A DNA stretch of 64,000 nt from Promethearchaeota archaeon (lineage in GTDB: Archaea; Asgardarchaeota; Lokiarchaeia; Sigyniarchaeales; SOKP01). Below, one piece after another: positions 17,848-25,776 of this stretch. The position numbers were made by a program, and so were the translations under genes. The notes under the pieces were generated by a model. That model did no database searches. It was not told where the DNA came from and saw nothing but the letters and a program-made list of their open reading frames with translations. The stretch's first letter is position 1. Every line of letters begins with the position of its first letter. The stretch is taken from NCBI GenBank assembly GCA_019058245.1, contig JAHPZJ010000014.1:51085-115084 (forward strand), written 5' to 3'.

Positions 17848-17997
17848 ATACCACAAGGCAAACATTACGGCAAAGGCCAGAGAGAATGTAGAAGATGTCA
17901 TACTCATAGAGGAGTAATACGACGTTATGGATTATATATATGTAGACGATGTTTTTATGAAATTGGGAAAGATATTGGATTTAAAAGATTTGAATAA
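17848..17997 (+). CDS. rpsN: Ribosomal protein uS14 (zinc-binding), AUA start
   Basis: The frame encodes [20 protein letters not shown]... with C-x2-C (ECRRC) and C-x2-C (ICRRC) zinc ligands, the archaeal uS14 form of about 50 residues. It has no methionine codon at all. An in-frame TGA lies at 17839-17841, and only AAA and AAG intervene before ATA CCA. AGGTGA (17836-17841) lies six bases before ATA (17848), so AUA is the likely initiation codon. It sits between uL5 and uS8 as expected. Confidence 0.9.
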   Translation: MPQGKHYGKGQRECRRCHTHRGVIRRYGLYICRRCFYEIGKDIGFKRFE

Positions 17998-18024
17998 ATA
18001 TTAGAAAAAAGAGAGTGAATATCC

Positions 18025-18408
18025 ATGACAAATACCATAGCAGATGCATGTTGCGCCCTCAAAAATGCAGAAAGAGCACGCAAAAAGGAAGTTATAATTA
18101 GCCCTGCTTCTAAGGTCCTCCAACAGATTCTTCGAATATTCCAAAGACAAGCATATATTGGAGAATTCGAAAGATATGATGATGGAAGGCAAGGTAAATT
18201 TAAGATAGCATTATTAGGTAAAATGAATGAATGTTCAGGATTAATGAGACTAAATTATAAAGTATCTCAATTTGAAATGTTAGAAAGAAAATTATTACCC
18301 GCACCGGGATTAGGGATAATAATCCTCACCACAAATCAAGGTATAATGACAATGAGTGAGGCAGAAGAAAACCACATTGGTGGACATACTTTATGTTATA
18401 TTTATTAA
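18025..18408 (+). CDS. rpsH: Ribosomal protein uS8
   Basis: 30S central-domain protein. N-terminal TNTIADACCALKNAERARKKEV and C-terminal LGIIILTTNQGIMTMSEA match archaeal uS8; full length at 127 residues. ATG with GAGTGA ribosome-binding site. uL6 begins 22 bp after its stop. Confidence 0.95.
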   Translation: MTNTIADACCALKNAERARKKEVIISPASKVLQQILRIFQRQAYIGEFERYDDGRQGKFKIALLGKMNECSGLMRLNYKVSQFEMLERKLLPAPGLGIIILTTNQGIMTMSEAEENHIGGHTLCYIY

Positions 18409-18430
18409 TCTATTACGAGGAAAATATCAA

Positions 18431-19009
18431 ATGGTAAAAATTGCGTTCTTCAAAGAAGAATTGGAAATCCCTGCTGATGTTAAAGTGACATTAGAAGGAG
18501 GACATCATATTCGAATTAAAGGTTCAAATGGTAATATAACAAAAGATTTCTCACATATTAGAGGTATAAAGGTTTCAGTTGAGAAAAATAAAATTATTTT
18601 TATAACTAACTTTCCCAAAAGTGGTACATTAGCTTTAATTAAAACTGTTGTCAGCATTATTAATAATTTAATTATCGGTGTTCAAACAAATTACAAATAC
18701 GTATCTAAAATTTGTTATTCACATTTTCCTTGTAATTGCGAAGTAAAATCTGATAAGAAAGAGATTCATGTAGTTAATTTCTTAGGAGAAAGAGCCCCTA
18801 GGAAAGCAAAATATCCTGATAATGTAAAAGTTGAAGTAAAGGGGGATGATGTATATTTTATTGGACCAGATAAAGAAGCATTAGGTCAAACAGCCGCTAA
18901 TGTTAAAAGAGCTTGTCGTATTCGGAAAAAAGATCCTCGAGTTTTTCAAGATGGTGTCTATTTATACAAAAAAATGATTGGAGATGAAACCATCTGGGAA
19001 ATCACCTAA
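18431..19009 (+). CDS. rplF: Ribosomal protein uL6
   Basis: Large-subunit protein with two alpha/beta domains. ATG 18431 gives MVKIAFFKEELEIPADVKV, the family start, preceded by GAGGAAAA. GPDKEALGQTAANVKRACRIR near the C-terminus is the conserved L6 signature. 192 residues. Confidence 0.95.
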   Translation: MVKIAFFKEELEIPADVKVTLEGGHHIRIKGSNGNITKDFSHIRGIKVSVEKNKIIFITNFPKSGTLALIKTVVSIINNLIIGVQTNYKYVSKICYSHFPCNCEVKSDKKEIHVVNFLGERAPRKAKYPDNVKVEVKGDDVYFIGPDKEALGQTAANVKRACRIRKKDPRVFQDGVYLYKKMIGDETIWEIT

Positions 19010-19024
19010 AGTAAGGTAATTATT

Positions 19025-19546
19025 ATGATACAAGATAAAAGATTATTAGAACTGCGGAAAAAAATAAATAAAACACGACCTTCATTTCGACGGGTAGAAT
19101 CGTGGCGATATAAGAGAGTTAAAGATTCATGGCGGAAAGCTCGAGGCATTGACTCAAAAACAAGAAAAAAAAAGAAGTCCGGTGTTAAATCCCCCTCAGT
19201 TGGATATAGATCACCAAAGAAAGTAAGAGGTTTGCATCCTTCAGGGTATATAGAAGCAAGGATTATAACAATCCAAGATTTAGAAAATCTTAACAAAAAT
19301 AAACATGCTGTCAAAATCTCAAGTAAATTGGGTTCAAAAAAACGAATAGCCCTTATTGATTTTTGTCAAAAAAGGGGCTTTAAAGTATTAAATCTTGGTA
19401 TTTCTCAAAAAGAAATTGAGAGTTTAGAGGCACTCGCAGAAGCTCCTTTATATGAGGAGATGGAAGATGAAGAATTTTTAGATAATGATGATTTAGAAGA
19501 ATCTCTTGAAATAGATGATAAAAATGCCAAAAAAAAGAGGCGGTGA
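19025..19546 (+). CDS. rpl32e: Ribosomal protein eL32
   Basis: Archaeal/eukaryotic L32e. Core: FRRVESWRYKRVKDSWRKARGIDSK (split here as FRRVESWRYKRV and WRKARGID) and SVGYRSPKKVRGLHPSGY. Residues ~138-173 are an acidic tail (EEMEDEEFLDNDDLEESLE) ending in basic KKKRR, absent from most archaeal L32e. Operon position between uL6 and eL19 is standard. Confidence 0.94.
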   Translation: MIQDKRLLELRKKINKTRPSFRRVESWRYKRVKDSWRKARGIDSKTRKKKKSGVKSPSVGYRSPKKVRGLHPSGYIEARIITIQDLENLNKNKHAVKISSKLGSKKRIALIDFCQKRGFKVLNLGISQKEIESLEALAEAPLYEEMEDEEFLDNDDLEESLEIDDKNAKKKRR

Positions 19547-19552
19547 TAATAA

Positions 19553-20014
19553 ATGAATTTAAAACCACAAAAAAGAATGGCAGCAGAACTTCTAAAATGC
19601 GGAGAGAATAGAGTTTATTTTGATCCTTATTTAATCGAAGATATTTCACTGGCAATAACTCGAGAAGATATTCGTAGTTTAATAAAGCAAGGTGTAATAC
19701 AGAAAAAATATGAAACAGGTATTTCAAATTACCGAAAAAATCAACGACATGAAAGGAAGAAGAAAGGAAGAGCTAGAGGATTAGGAAAGCGTAAAGGTAC
19801 AAAGTATGCAAGAACACCAAAAAAGAAAACCTGGATTAGACGAATACGTCCAATTAGACGAGAACTTAAAAAACTAAGGGACAGGAAATTAATTACTCCC
19901 GCTAATTATCGAAAATTATATAAGAATGCTAAAGGTGGAATGTTTAATAGTATTGCTCAGTTAAATCGATATATTCGAGAAAAAGAATTAATAAGAAGAG
20001 GAAGAGGTCGGTAG
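19553..20014 (+). CDS. rpl19e: Ribosomal protein eL19
   Basis: Archaeal/eukaryotic L19e, 153 residues. QKRMAAELLKCGENRVYFDP and the basic RKKKGRARGLGKRKGTKYAR stretch are characteristic. Begins 6 bp after the eL32 stop, with GGCGGTGAT upstream. Confidence 0.95.
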   Translation: MNLKPQKRMAAELLKCGENRVYFDPYLIEDISLAITREDIRSLIKQGVIQKKYETGISNYRKNQRHERKKKGRARGLGKRKGTKYARTPKKKTWIRRIRPIRRELKKLRDRKLITPANYRKLYKNAKGGMFNSIAQLNRYIREKELIRRGRGR

Positions 20015-20016
20015 AA

Positions 20017-20610
20017 ATGGCTAAAGGTCCAAGGTATAGAAGATCATTTCGAAGGCGTCATGAGGGTAAAACGGATTTTCATAAAAGATTAAAATTGTTG
20101 AAATCAAGAAAACTAAGAATAGTTATTCGAGCTTCAAATAATCATGTGAGAGTTCAACTAGTTCAGTCCAAATTAGGTGGGGATAAAATTTTAATCTCAG
20201 CATTTTCGAAAGAATTAACCTCTAAATATGGATGGAATGTAAACACAGGAAATATTCCAGCTGCTTATTTAACCGGATATTTAGCAGGATTAAGGGCGAA
20301 AAAGCAAAATATTCAGGAAGGTATCTTTGATTTAGGCGTTTTCTACCATCGAAATCGAGTACTTGCTGCTTGTAAAGGATTAATAGATGCTGGAATTAAT
20401 ATTCCATATCGTGAAGAATTTTTTCCAGAAAGTTTAGAAGAGCGAATTAAAGGAATTCATATTGAAGATTATGCCAAGACTCTAAAATCAAATGCGCCAG
20501 AAATTTATGAACAACTTTTCTCAGGATATCTAAACAAGAATAAAATAAATCCAATGAAAATAAGTCAAATGATTACAGATTCATCAAAAAAAATAGAAAA
20601 TCAAATTTAA
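20017..20610 (+). CDS. rplR: Ribosomal protein uL18
   Basis: 5S-rRNA-binding protein. GPRYRRSFRRRHEGKTDFHK at the N-terminus and NIPAAYLTGYLAGLRAK in the middle match archaeal/eukaryotic L18 (L5e). Starts 2 bp after the eL19 stop. Confidence 0.95.
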   Translation: MAKGPRYRRSFRRRHEGKTDFHKRLKLLKSRKLRIVIRASNNHVRVQLVQSKLGGDKILISAFSKELTSKYGWNVNTGNIPAAYLTGYLAGLRAKKQNIQEGIFDLGVFYHRNRVLAACKGLIDAGINIPYREEFFPESLEERIKGIHIEDYAKTLKSNAPEIYEQLFSGYLNKNKINPMKISQMITDSSKKIENQI

Positions 20611-20623
20611 AAATGTGAATTAA

Positions 20624-21238
20624 ATGAGTCGTTTAAGAAATATAGATGAAGAATGGACCCCAAAGACGCGTTTAGGCGAATTAGTTCAGCAAGGGCTCAT
20701 GACATTAGATAAAATTTTTCAAAATAATTTAGTTGTAAAAGAAAAAGAAATAATTAATATATTACTCCCACAACTCAAAGAAGATGTAATAACAATACGT
20801 ATGATACAAAAAATGACCGCTAGTGGCCAGCGTAGCAGATTTAAAGCGGTAGTCATTGTAGGATCTGATGGCTTTCTAGGAGTAGGTGCGTCTAAAAGTA
20901 AAGAAGTCGGACCAGCCATTAGAAAAGCAATTGATAAAGCTAAACTTTCTGTTATTCCAATACTTAGAGGTTGTGGAAGTAAAGAATGTGGATGTGGAGG
21001 AACACATAGTATACCTTTTAAAATTAGAGGCAAATGTGGTTCAGTGAGAATCCAATTAATACCAGCACCTGCAGGAGTAGGACTAGCTTGTGCGGATAAA
21101 GTAAAACAAGTTCTAAAATTATGCGGAATTGAAGATGTGTGGAGTAAAACGTATGGTGATACAAGGACGAGTGAGAATCTAGTTAAAGCTACCTTTGATG
21201 CACTAAAAAATGCTCATAAATTTAACTTCAATATATAA
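20624..21238 (+). CDS. rpsE: Ribosomal protein uS5
   Basis: 30S body protein with the S5 double-stranded-RNA-binding domain (RSRFKAVVIVGSDGFLGVGA) and C-terminal S5 fold (PAPAGVGLACADKVKQVLKL). The insert GCGSKECGCGGTHSIPF is typical of archaeal/eukaryotic S2e. Confidence 0.96.
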   Translation: MSRLRNIDEEWTPKTRLGELVQQGLMTLDKIFQNNLVVKEKEIINILLPQLKEDVITIRMIQKMTASGQRSRFKAVVIVGSDGFLGVGASKSKEVGPAIRKAIDKAKLSVIPILRGCGSKECGCGGTHSIPFKIRGKCGSVRIQLIPAPAGVGLACADKVKQVLKLCGIEDVWSKTYGDTRTSENLVKATFDALKNAHKFNFNI

Positions 21239-21255
21239 AATAGAGTGGTGTAGGA

Positions 21256-21780
21256 ATGGCTATGGCAAAAAAAAAATCAAAATTGAAGGAAACAAATCTT
21301 ACTCCAAAATTATATTTTGCAGTCCGTATTAGAGGTGCTCCTGGTATGAGGAGAAAAATATTGGATACATTAAAGATTCTTAGAATGCATAAAGTCAATC
21401 ATGGGGTATTAATTTGGGGTACTCCTTCCTATAAAGGTATGCTTACAAAGTGTAAAGATTATATTGCTTATGGAGTAATTGATGAGAAGACTTTAGTAAG
21501 GTTACTAAGAGTTAGAGGAAGAGTAGAAGGTAACAAGATGCTTACTGAAGAATACATTAAGAAATTAACTGACTATAAAAGCTTTAAGGAATTAGCTAAA
21601 GCACTACTTAACGGAGAAATACAATATCGAGAAAAATATATCTATAAAATTAAACCAGTATTCCGATTGCATCCCCCAAGAAAAGGACATAGAGGTACTA
21701 TTAAGAAACATTACAATGAAGGAGGATCACTAGGGAATGTTGGTCTATATATAAATGAAATAATCTACAAAATGCTCTAA
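21256..21780 (+). CDS. rpmD: Ribosomal protein uL30
   Basis: Archaeal/eukaryotic L30 (L7e) of 174 residues with YFAVRIRGAPGMRRKILDTL and the C-terminal FRLHPPRKGHRGTIK motif. GTGGTGTAGGA precedes the ATG. Confidence 0.95.
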   Translation: MAMAKKKSKLKETNLTPKLYFAVRIRGAPGMRRKILDTLKILRMHKVNHGVLIWGTPSYKGMLTKCKDYIAYGVIDEKTLVRLLRVRGRVEGNKMLTEEYIKKLTDYKSFKELAKALLNGEIQYREKYIYKIKPVFRLHPPRKGHRGTIKKHYNEGGSLGNVGLYINEIIYKML

Positions 21781-21797
21781 CCTGAAGGTGAATTATT

Positions 21798-22280
21798 ATT
21801 ACACGAAAATATCCTAAAAAAGTTCGAAGTATGAGAGGAAGACGTACTCACGGGTATGGGAGAGTAGGCCAGCATAGAAAAACTGGACAACGTGCGGGAA
21901 GAGGAAAAACTACTCAATGGAAAAAAAGTAAAAAGACCTATTATTTAAAACAAAAAGAACTAGGGTTTCCAGATCCTGATTGGGATTTTGGAAAGAAGGG
22001 TTTTAAAAGACCGCAAGATATACTCCGAATTTATAAAGTTAATACAATAAATGTAAAAGACTTAGACCAAAAGATTGATAATCTCCTCATTGATAATAAA
22101 GCTACGAAATCTGGTAATACTTATAGCATCAATATGGATGAAATTAATATTCAGAAACTATTAGGAAAAGGAGAAATTCATAAAGTAGTCAATGTAACCG
22201 TAAATAACGCATCGCAAAAAGCTGTTGAAAAAATAGAAGCTGCTGGTGGCAAAATTACACTACTTTCTCAAACAGAATAA
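21798..22280 (+). CDS. rplO: Ribosomal protein uL15, AUU start
   Basis: Last gene of the ribosomal operon. The family N-terminus TRKYPKKVRSMRGRRTHGYG is encoded directly after ATT at 21798. An in-frame TGA at 21789-21791 leaves only three ATT codons as possible starts before ACA. AAGGTGA (21785-21791) ends six bases before the third ATT. The first ATG (21831) would delete about 11 conserved basic residues. The C-terminal KAVEKIEAAGGKITLL completes the family match. Confidence 0.9.
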   Translation: MTRKYPKKVRSMRGRRTHGYGRVGQHRKTGQRAGRGKTTQWKKSKKTYYLKQKELGFPDPDWDFGKKGFKRPQDILRIYKVNTINVKDLDQKIDNLLIDNKATKSGNTYSINMDEINIQKLLGKGEIHKVVNVTVNNASQKAVEKIEAAGGKITLLSQTE

Positions 22281-22351
22281 AAAATTATAGATTTTTCATA
22301 ACTAATTCTTACCTAATTATATTTTTCAATCTAAACCTCAGAGAAAATGCA

Positions 22352-22489
22352 ATGGATGTTGAAGATTTAAATCTTAATGAACAAGAAGATGAGAGAAGAA
22401 AAAGAAAAATATGTCTATTAATTTGTTTAATAGTATTATTAGTTATGATGCTACCATCAACAATAGCCTTTCTAACTATTTTTAAATAA
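22352..22489 (+). CDS. Small tail-anchored membrane protein (45 residues)
   Basis: ATG 22352 opens MDVEDLNLNEQEDERRKRK, an acidic-then-basic head, followed by one hydrophobic segment (~20-43) to the end. Layout suits a cytosolic N-terminus with a C-terminal anchor. It lies between uL15 and the convergent ECF gene, whose stop is 10 bp further on. No family recognised. Confidence 0.45.
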   Translation: MDVEDLNLNEQEDERRKRKICLLICLIVLLVMMLPSTIAFLTIFK

Positions 22490-22499
22490 TGAGTTTGAT

Positions 22500-23144
22500 T
22501 TAATAGAGCATCTTTTTTATTAACTGGATTAACCCCGGTAATATAAAGATAAATCCTAATGTATTTCCAATAATATGAACGACAGTGAATATTAAGCCAG
22601 TCATTAAATAAGGTACATATTCATCAAGTGTACCAAAATAAGATAAAACTTCTACTAAAGCAGATAAGAATTGAAAACTCGAAGTAATAAGTGCCCCTAT
22701 AACACCAAATAATGTCATAACTGAGGGTTTATACAAATCATCATTAAATTCGAATACTCTTCTCTTCTTGAAAAGAATACCTATTATGCCTCCAACCAAA
22801 CCTGTAATTGAATAGTGTGTTAATTGAAACGCAAAAAGTGGTAAAGGAGATGCCCCTAAAGGATTAAAAAAACAGAAAGTAAATGAACTTAAAAATCCCG
22901 TTATCATACCATCTCTTTTGCCAAGAATAAAACCTGCCAAAAATATAGTTAAGGTAAATAATTCGATATTGGGAATATATGCTAATAGATAACCTAAAAC
23001 TATTGCTAATGCTGTAAAAGTACTAATTAAGGCTATTCGAAATGACCTTTTTTCCAACCATATGGAATAATTTGCTCTCTCTTGCTCAGTATCAAGTATC
23101 TCCAATTTGTCACTAGATCTTTTTACTTCTGATTTTGTTGCCAA
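22500..23144 (-). CDS. ECF transporter S component (substrate-binding membrane subunit)
   Basis: 214 residues with a ~35-residue charged N-terminus and about six membrane segments. FLAGFILGKRDGMITGFLSS and PLFAFQLTHYSITGLVGGIIG resemble vitamin-specific S components of energy-coupling-factor transporters. The divergent neighbour encodes a DUF4430 (transcobalamin-like) surface protein, so corrinoid uptake is a plausible substrate guess. No EcfA/EcfT genes lie here, as is common when the energising module is shared. Confidence 0.65.
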   Translation of the reverse strand: MATKSEVKRSSDKLEILDTEQERANYSIWLEKRSFRIALISTFTALAIVLGYLLAYIPNIELFTLTIFLAGFILGKRDGMITGFLSSFTFCFFNPLGASPLPLFAFQLTHYSITGLVGGIIGILFKKRRVFEFNDDLYKPSVMTLFGVIGALITSSFQFLSALVEVLSYFGTLDEYVPYLMTGLIFTVVHIIGNTLGFIFILPGLIQLIKKMLY

Positions 23145-23450
23145 TCTTATTCAATCTTATAAAAATATTTTTGGGATAATTTTTTATAATCAAACATGTT
23201 TTTTAAATATATAGGTTAAGTTTCCTACAGAGCATATGACCTCTACTCTTTAAAAAATGAGAGTAGAAAGGGTAGATTTTTTAATGCTTAATAGCATTGA
23301 AGAAGTCTATATTAAATATATCAGATTAAAAAAGAAATCGTAATATTAAAAAATGAGTTAAGATTATTTTTTATAGGATAAGTTTCCTAGGTAACTTATC
23401 CTATATTTATTAATAAAAAAAAATAAAAACTCAAAATATATCGATTTTCA
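23145..23450. promoter_or_regulatory. Divergent control region with two strong dyads
   Basis: Between the ECF gene and the DUF4430 gene. CTACTCT...AGAGTAG (23243-23266) is a 7-bp stem. ATAGGATAAGTT...AACTTATCCTAT (23373-23404) is a perfect 12-bp inverted repeat around T-CCTAGG-T and lies 46 bp before the DUF4430 ATG. Operator or attenuator function is inferred. No B12-box-like riboswitch motif was recognised. Confidence 0.5.
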
Positions 23451-25235
23451 ATGAAAAACATAAAAAAAATAGCATACTTCTTTGGTGCTTTAATATTTGT
23501 ACAATTATTTTATTCTGGATCTATTCCAATAGTCAAAGCTCAAGGTGAAAGTTCGAATTCTTACTTTCAAGATCTTGACTATACTAAACCCTATGTCTAC
23601 GAAGTAATACAATTTGGGGACTCAGCTGGATGGTACAATTTCTCTGCATGGCCTAATTCTTTTGAAGGAAATTGGAAATCTAACGCTAGTGGTCAAATCC
23701 GAATAAATTTCAATGGCTTCTATGATAAAGATCCAAATGATTGGGGAAATATTTTTGGAGATCCAATTCCTTGGTATGACATAGAAATTTACGAGAATAG
23801 TCTTGGTACTCTCAACTTGAATTTCACTTTAAGTAATAGATCTAATAGTGAAGTTGCCAGAGCATTAACTTTAGGTTACAATAATTTTCAGCCCGGATTT
23901 TTAATACCAAATGGGAATTTAACAAATGTGAAAGAATTAGCTTTGAATCAATCAGATCCGGGAGGACTATATGATATTGTAGGAGATATAGATATTGAAG
24001 AATCATACAATTTCCTCTATATTGATTTTGAGCAAAATGATGGGGGTCAAAAAACCTCATTGATTTATGATAGATTTAGTGGATTACTCGTCTGGGCAAA
24101 AACCAATATTTTTGGATACTTACTTGAAATTAATTCACTAAACTTTACAATAGAAGATAGCCTTATTTATAATGTCATCAAATTTAGTGGAGATACAGGT
24201 TGGTATAATTTAACAGGAGGTTTTGAAGGAGATTGGAGTACCAATTCTGGAGGCCAAATTATTGCTAATTTAACTGGATATTATAGTAAGGATCCCAATG
24301 ATTGGGGTAATGTAATAGATGATCCTATACCGTGGTTTAACGTGGAAATAATAGAGAATGAGACTGGTATTTTAACAACAAATTTTACAATAGCAAATAG
24401 ATCCAATAGTGAGTTAGGATGGACTTTTATTCTAGGATATAATTTCTTCCAACCGGGGTTTATTCTACATATTATTGATAATTTGACAAGAGTTAAGAAA
24501 TTAGCAATAAAGGAATCATCAGGATTTGCAAATGGCTTAGTTTTAATTTCAGAAACACCATTGACGATGAAAATTGCATTTGAGCAAACAGATGGAAATG
24601 GAGACCAAGAGACAAGCATGATTTACGAAAAACGGACGGGAGTATTACTTTGGGCATATACATCAATAGGAGATTACTCACTTGAAATAAAATTAGATGA
24701 TTATATTCCCTGGGAATCAACGGAAACAGATACTCGTCCAGGTCTGAATTTTTTTTTAGATATTTTTCCTTATATTCTTGTCGCTTTAATTAGTATTCTT
24801 ATAATTACCACGTCTCTTATAGCCTCAAGATTCAAGACAGACCTAAAGAAATATAATAAATATATATTAGTTGCTGTAATAGCTGTAGCCAGTTTTACCT
24901 CATTTTTCATTTTTTCTTCTAGTATAAAAATTAGCGAAGAAAATGAACCGTTAAGAGAAGTTAATGATTTAATTCTAATTGTGGATTATGGAAATGGAAC
25001 TGAAACAACTTGGGAATCTTTTGATTTAACAAATTATAACACAACGGCATTTGATGCTTTATCTAGATGGTGTAAGGTTGAAATAACTGATTATGGTGAA
25101 AGGGGCATTATTGTAGAAAGTATTAATGGGCTTAAAAAAGGCTGGCTTTATACCGTTAATGATATATCTCCAGGAGTATCTGCTGAAAAATACAATTTAA
25201 AGGATGGAGATATTGTTAAATGGACCTGTAACTAA
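23451..25235 (+). CDS. Membrane-anchored surface protein with tandem domains and DUF4430
   Basis: 594 residues. A signal peptide (MKNIKKIAYFFGALIFVQLF, cut near KAQG) is followed by two homologous ~190-residue beta-rich domains sharing FSGDTGWYN-, KDPNDWGN- and NRSNSE-type motifs. Two membrane segments (~450-468, ~482-500) and a C-terminal DUF4430 domain follow (WLYTVNDISPGVSAEKYNL, then DGDIVKW). DUF4430 is related to the cobalamin-binding beta domain of transcobalamin. Divergent from an ECF S component, suggesting a surface-capture-plus-uptake pair. The duplicated N-terminal domains were not identified. Confidence 0.65.
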   Translation: MKNIKKIAYFFGALIFVQLFYSGSIPIVKAQGESSNSYFQDLDYTKPYVYEVIQFGDSAGWYNFSAWPNSFEGNWKSNASGQIRINFNGFYDKDPNDWGNIFGDPIPWYDIEIYENSLGTLNLNFTLSNRSNSEVARALTLGYNNFQPGFLIPNGNLTNVKELALNQSDPGGLYDIVGDIDIEESYNFLYIDFEQNDGGQKTSLIYDRFSGLLVWAKTNIFGYLLEINSLNFTIEDSLIYNVIKFSGDTGWYNLTGGFEGDWSTNSGGQIIANLTGYYSKDPNDWGNVIDDPIPWFNVEIIENETGILTTNFTIANRSNSELGWTFILGYNFFQPGFILHIIDNLTRVKKLAIKESSGFANGLVLISETPLTMKIAFEQTDGNGDQETSMIYEKRTGVLLWAYTSIGDYSLEIKLDDYIPWESTETDTRPGLNFFLDIFPYILVALISILIITTSLIASRFKTDLKKYNKYILVAVIAVASFTSFFIFSSSIKISEENEPLREVNDLILIVDYGNGTETTWESFDLTNYNTTAFDALSRWCKVEITDYGERGIIVESINGLKKGWLYTVNDISPGVSAEKYNLKDGDIVKWTCN

Positions 25236-25243
25236 AAATAAAC

Positions 25244-25267
25244 TCTTTTTTCTTTACTTTTTTTTTT
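25244..25267 (+). terminator. Poly-T terminator after DUF4430 gene
   Basis: CTTTTTTCTTTACTTTTTTTTTT directly follows the stop codon, a typical archaeal T-tract terminator; inferred from composition. Confidence 0.5.
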
Positions 25268-25301
25268 AAATTAATTTAAAACCAGAGAACAAGTAAAAAT
25301 A

Positions 25302-25745
25302 TCAATAGGTCATATCTTTTGTCTCAATTTTCTGTAAGACAGGTTCCATTTCTTTGAAAGCTTTTCGAATCTTATGGAAATAGTAGCCCAATTTATAGCC
25401 TTTTTTGCAATTTGTAAATAACATAAAATTATTTTCAGCTGACCCTACAAGAATAATAGTATATCCTTTGGTTCCTCGAATCACAATATCCCTTAATTCA
25501 CCTTGTTGTAAACCCTGACTAATCTTCTCTCCTAACGAAATTAATGTTGCGGGACTAGCACTGTAAATATCCCATACAACATCAGCAGTTTCAGAACTTG
25601 CAATTCTTAGACCTGTTTTTGAAACAACAGCAGTTCCTTCTAAATCAGTTGAAGCTTCTAAATTTTCTAAATTACGCATCAATTCATCCAGGATATCCTG
25701 GCTGATGTTAATTTCAGATTCTTTTGCTTGACCTATTTTAAACAC
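25302..25745 (-). CDS. Roadblock/LC7 domain protein
   Basis: 147 residues with the roadblock fold: a first helix (ISQDILDELMRNLENLEAST), then DLEGTAVVSKTGLRIAS, a middle helix, and GYTIILVGSAENNFMLFTN. Roadblock proteins are dimeric partners and regulators of small GTPases and are abundant in Asgard archaea. It follows SelB on the same strand after 31 bp. GTG 25745 overlaps its own ribosome-binding site (AGAGGTG). An ATA at 25736, six bases after that site, could be the true start, as in uS14. Confidence 0.85.
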   Translation of the reverse strand: MFKIGQAKESEINISQDILDELMRNLENLEASTDLEGTAVVSKTGLRIASSETADVVWDIYSASPATLISLGEKISQGLQQGELRDIVIRGTKGYTIILVGSAENNFMLFTNCKKGYKLGYYFHKIRKAFKEMEPVLQKIETKDMTY

Positions 25746-25776
25746 CTCTGTTAAGATAATATTAATTTTTGAGAAT

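Noticed and set aside
23145..23450. Cobalamin riboswitch upstream of the DUF4430 gene
   Set aside because: No B12-box-like consensus seen; only simple dyads are present.
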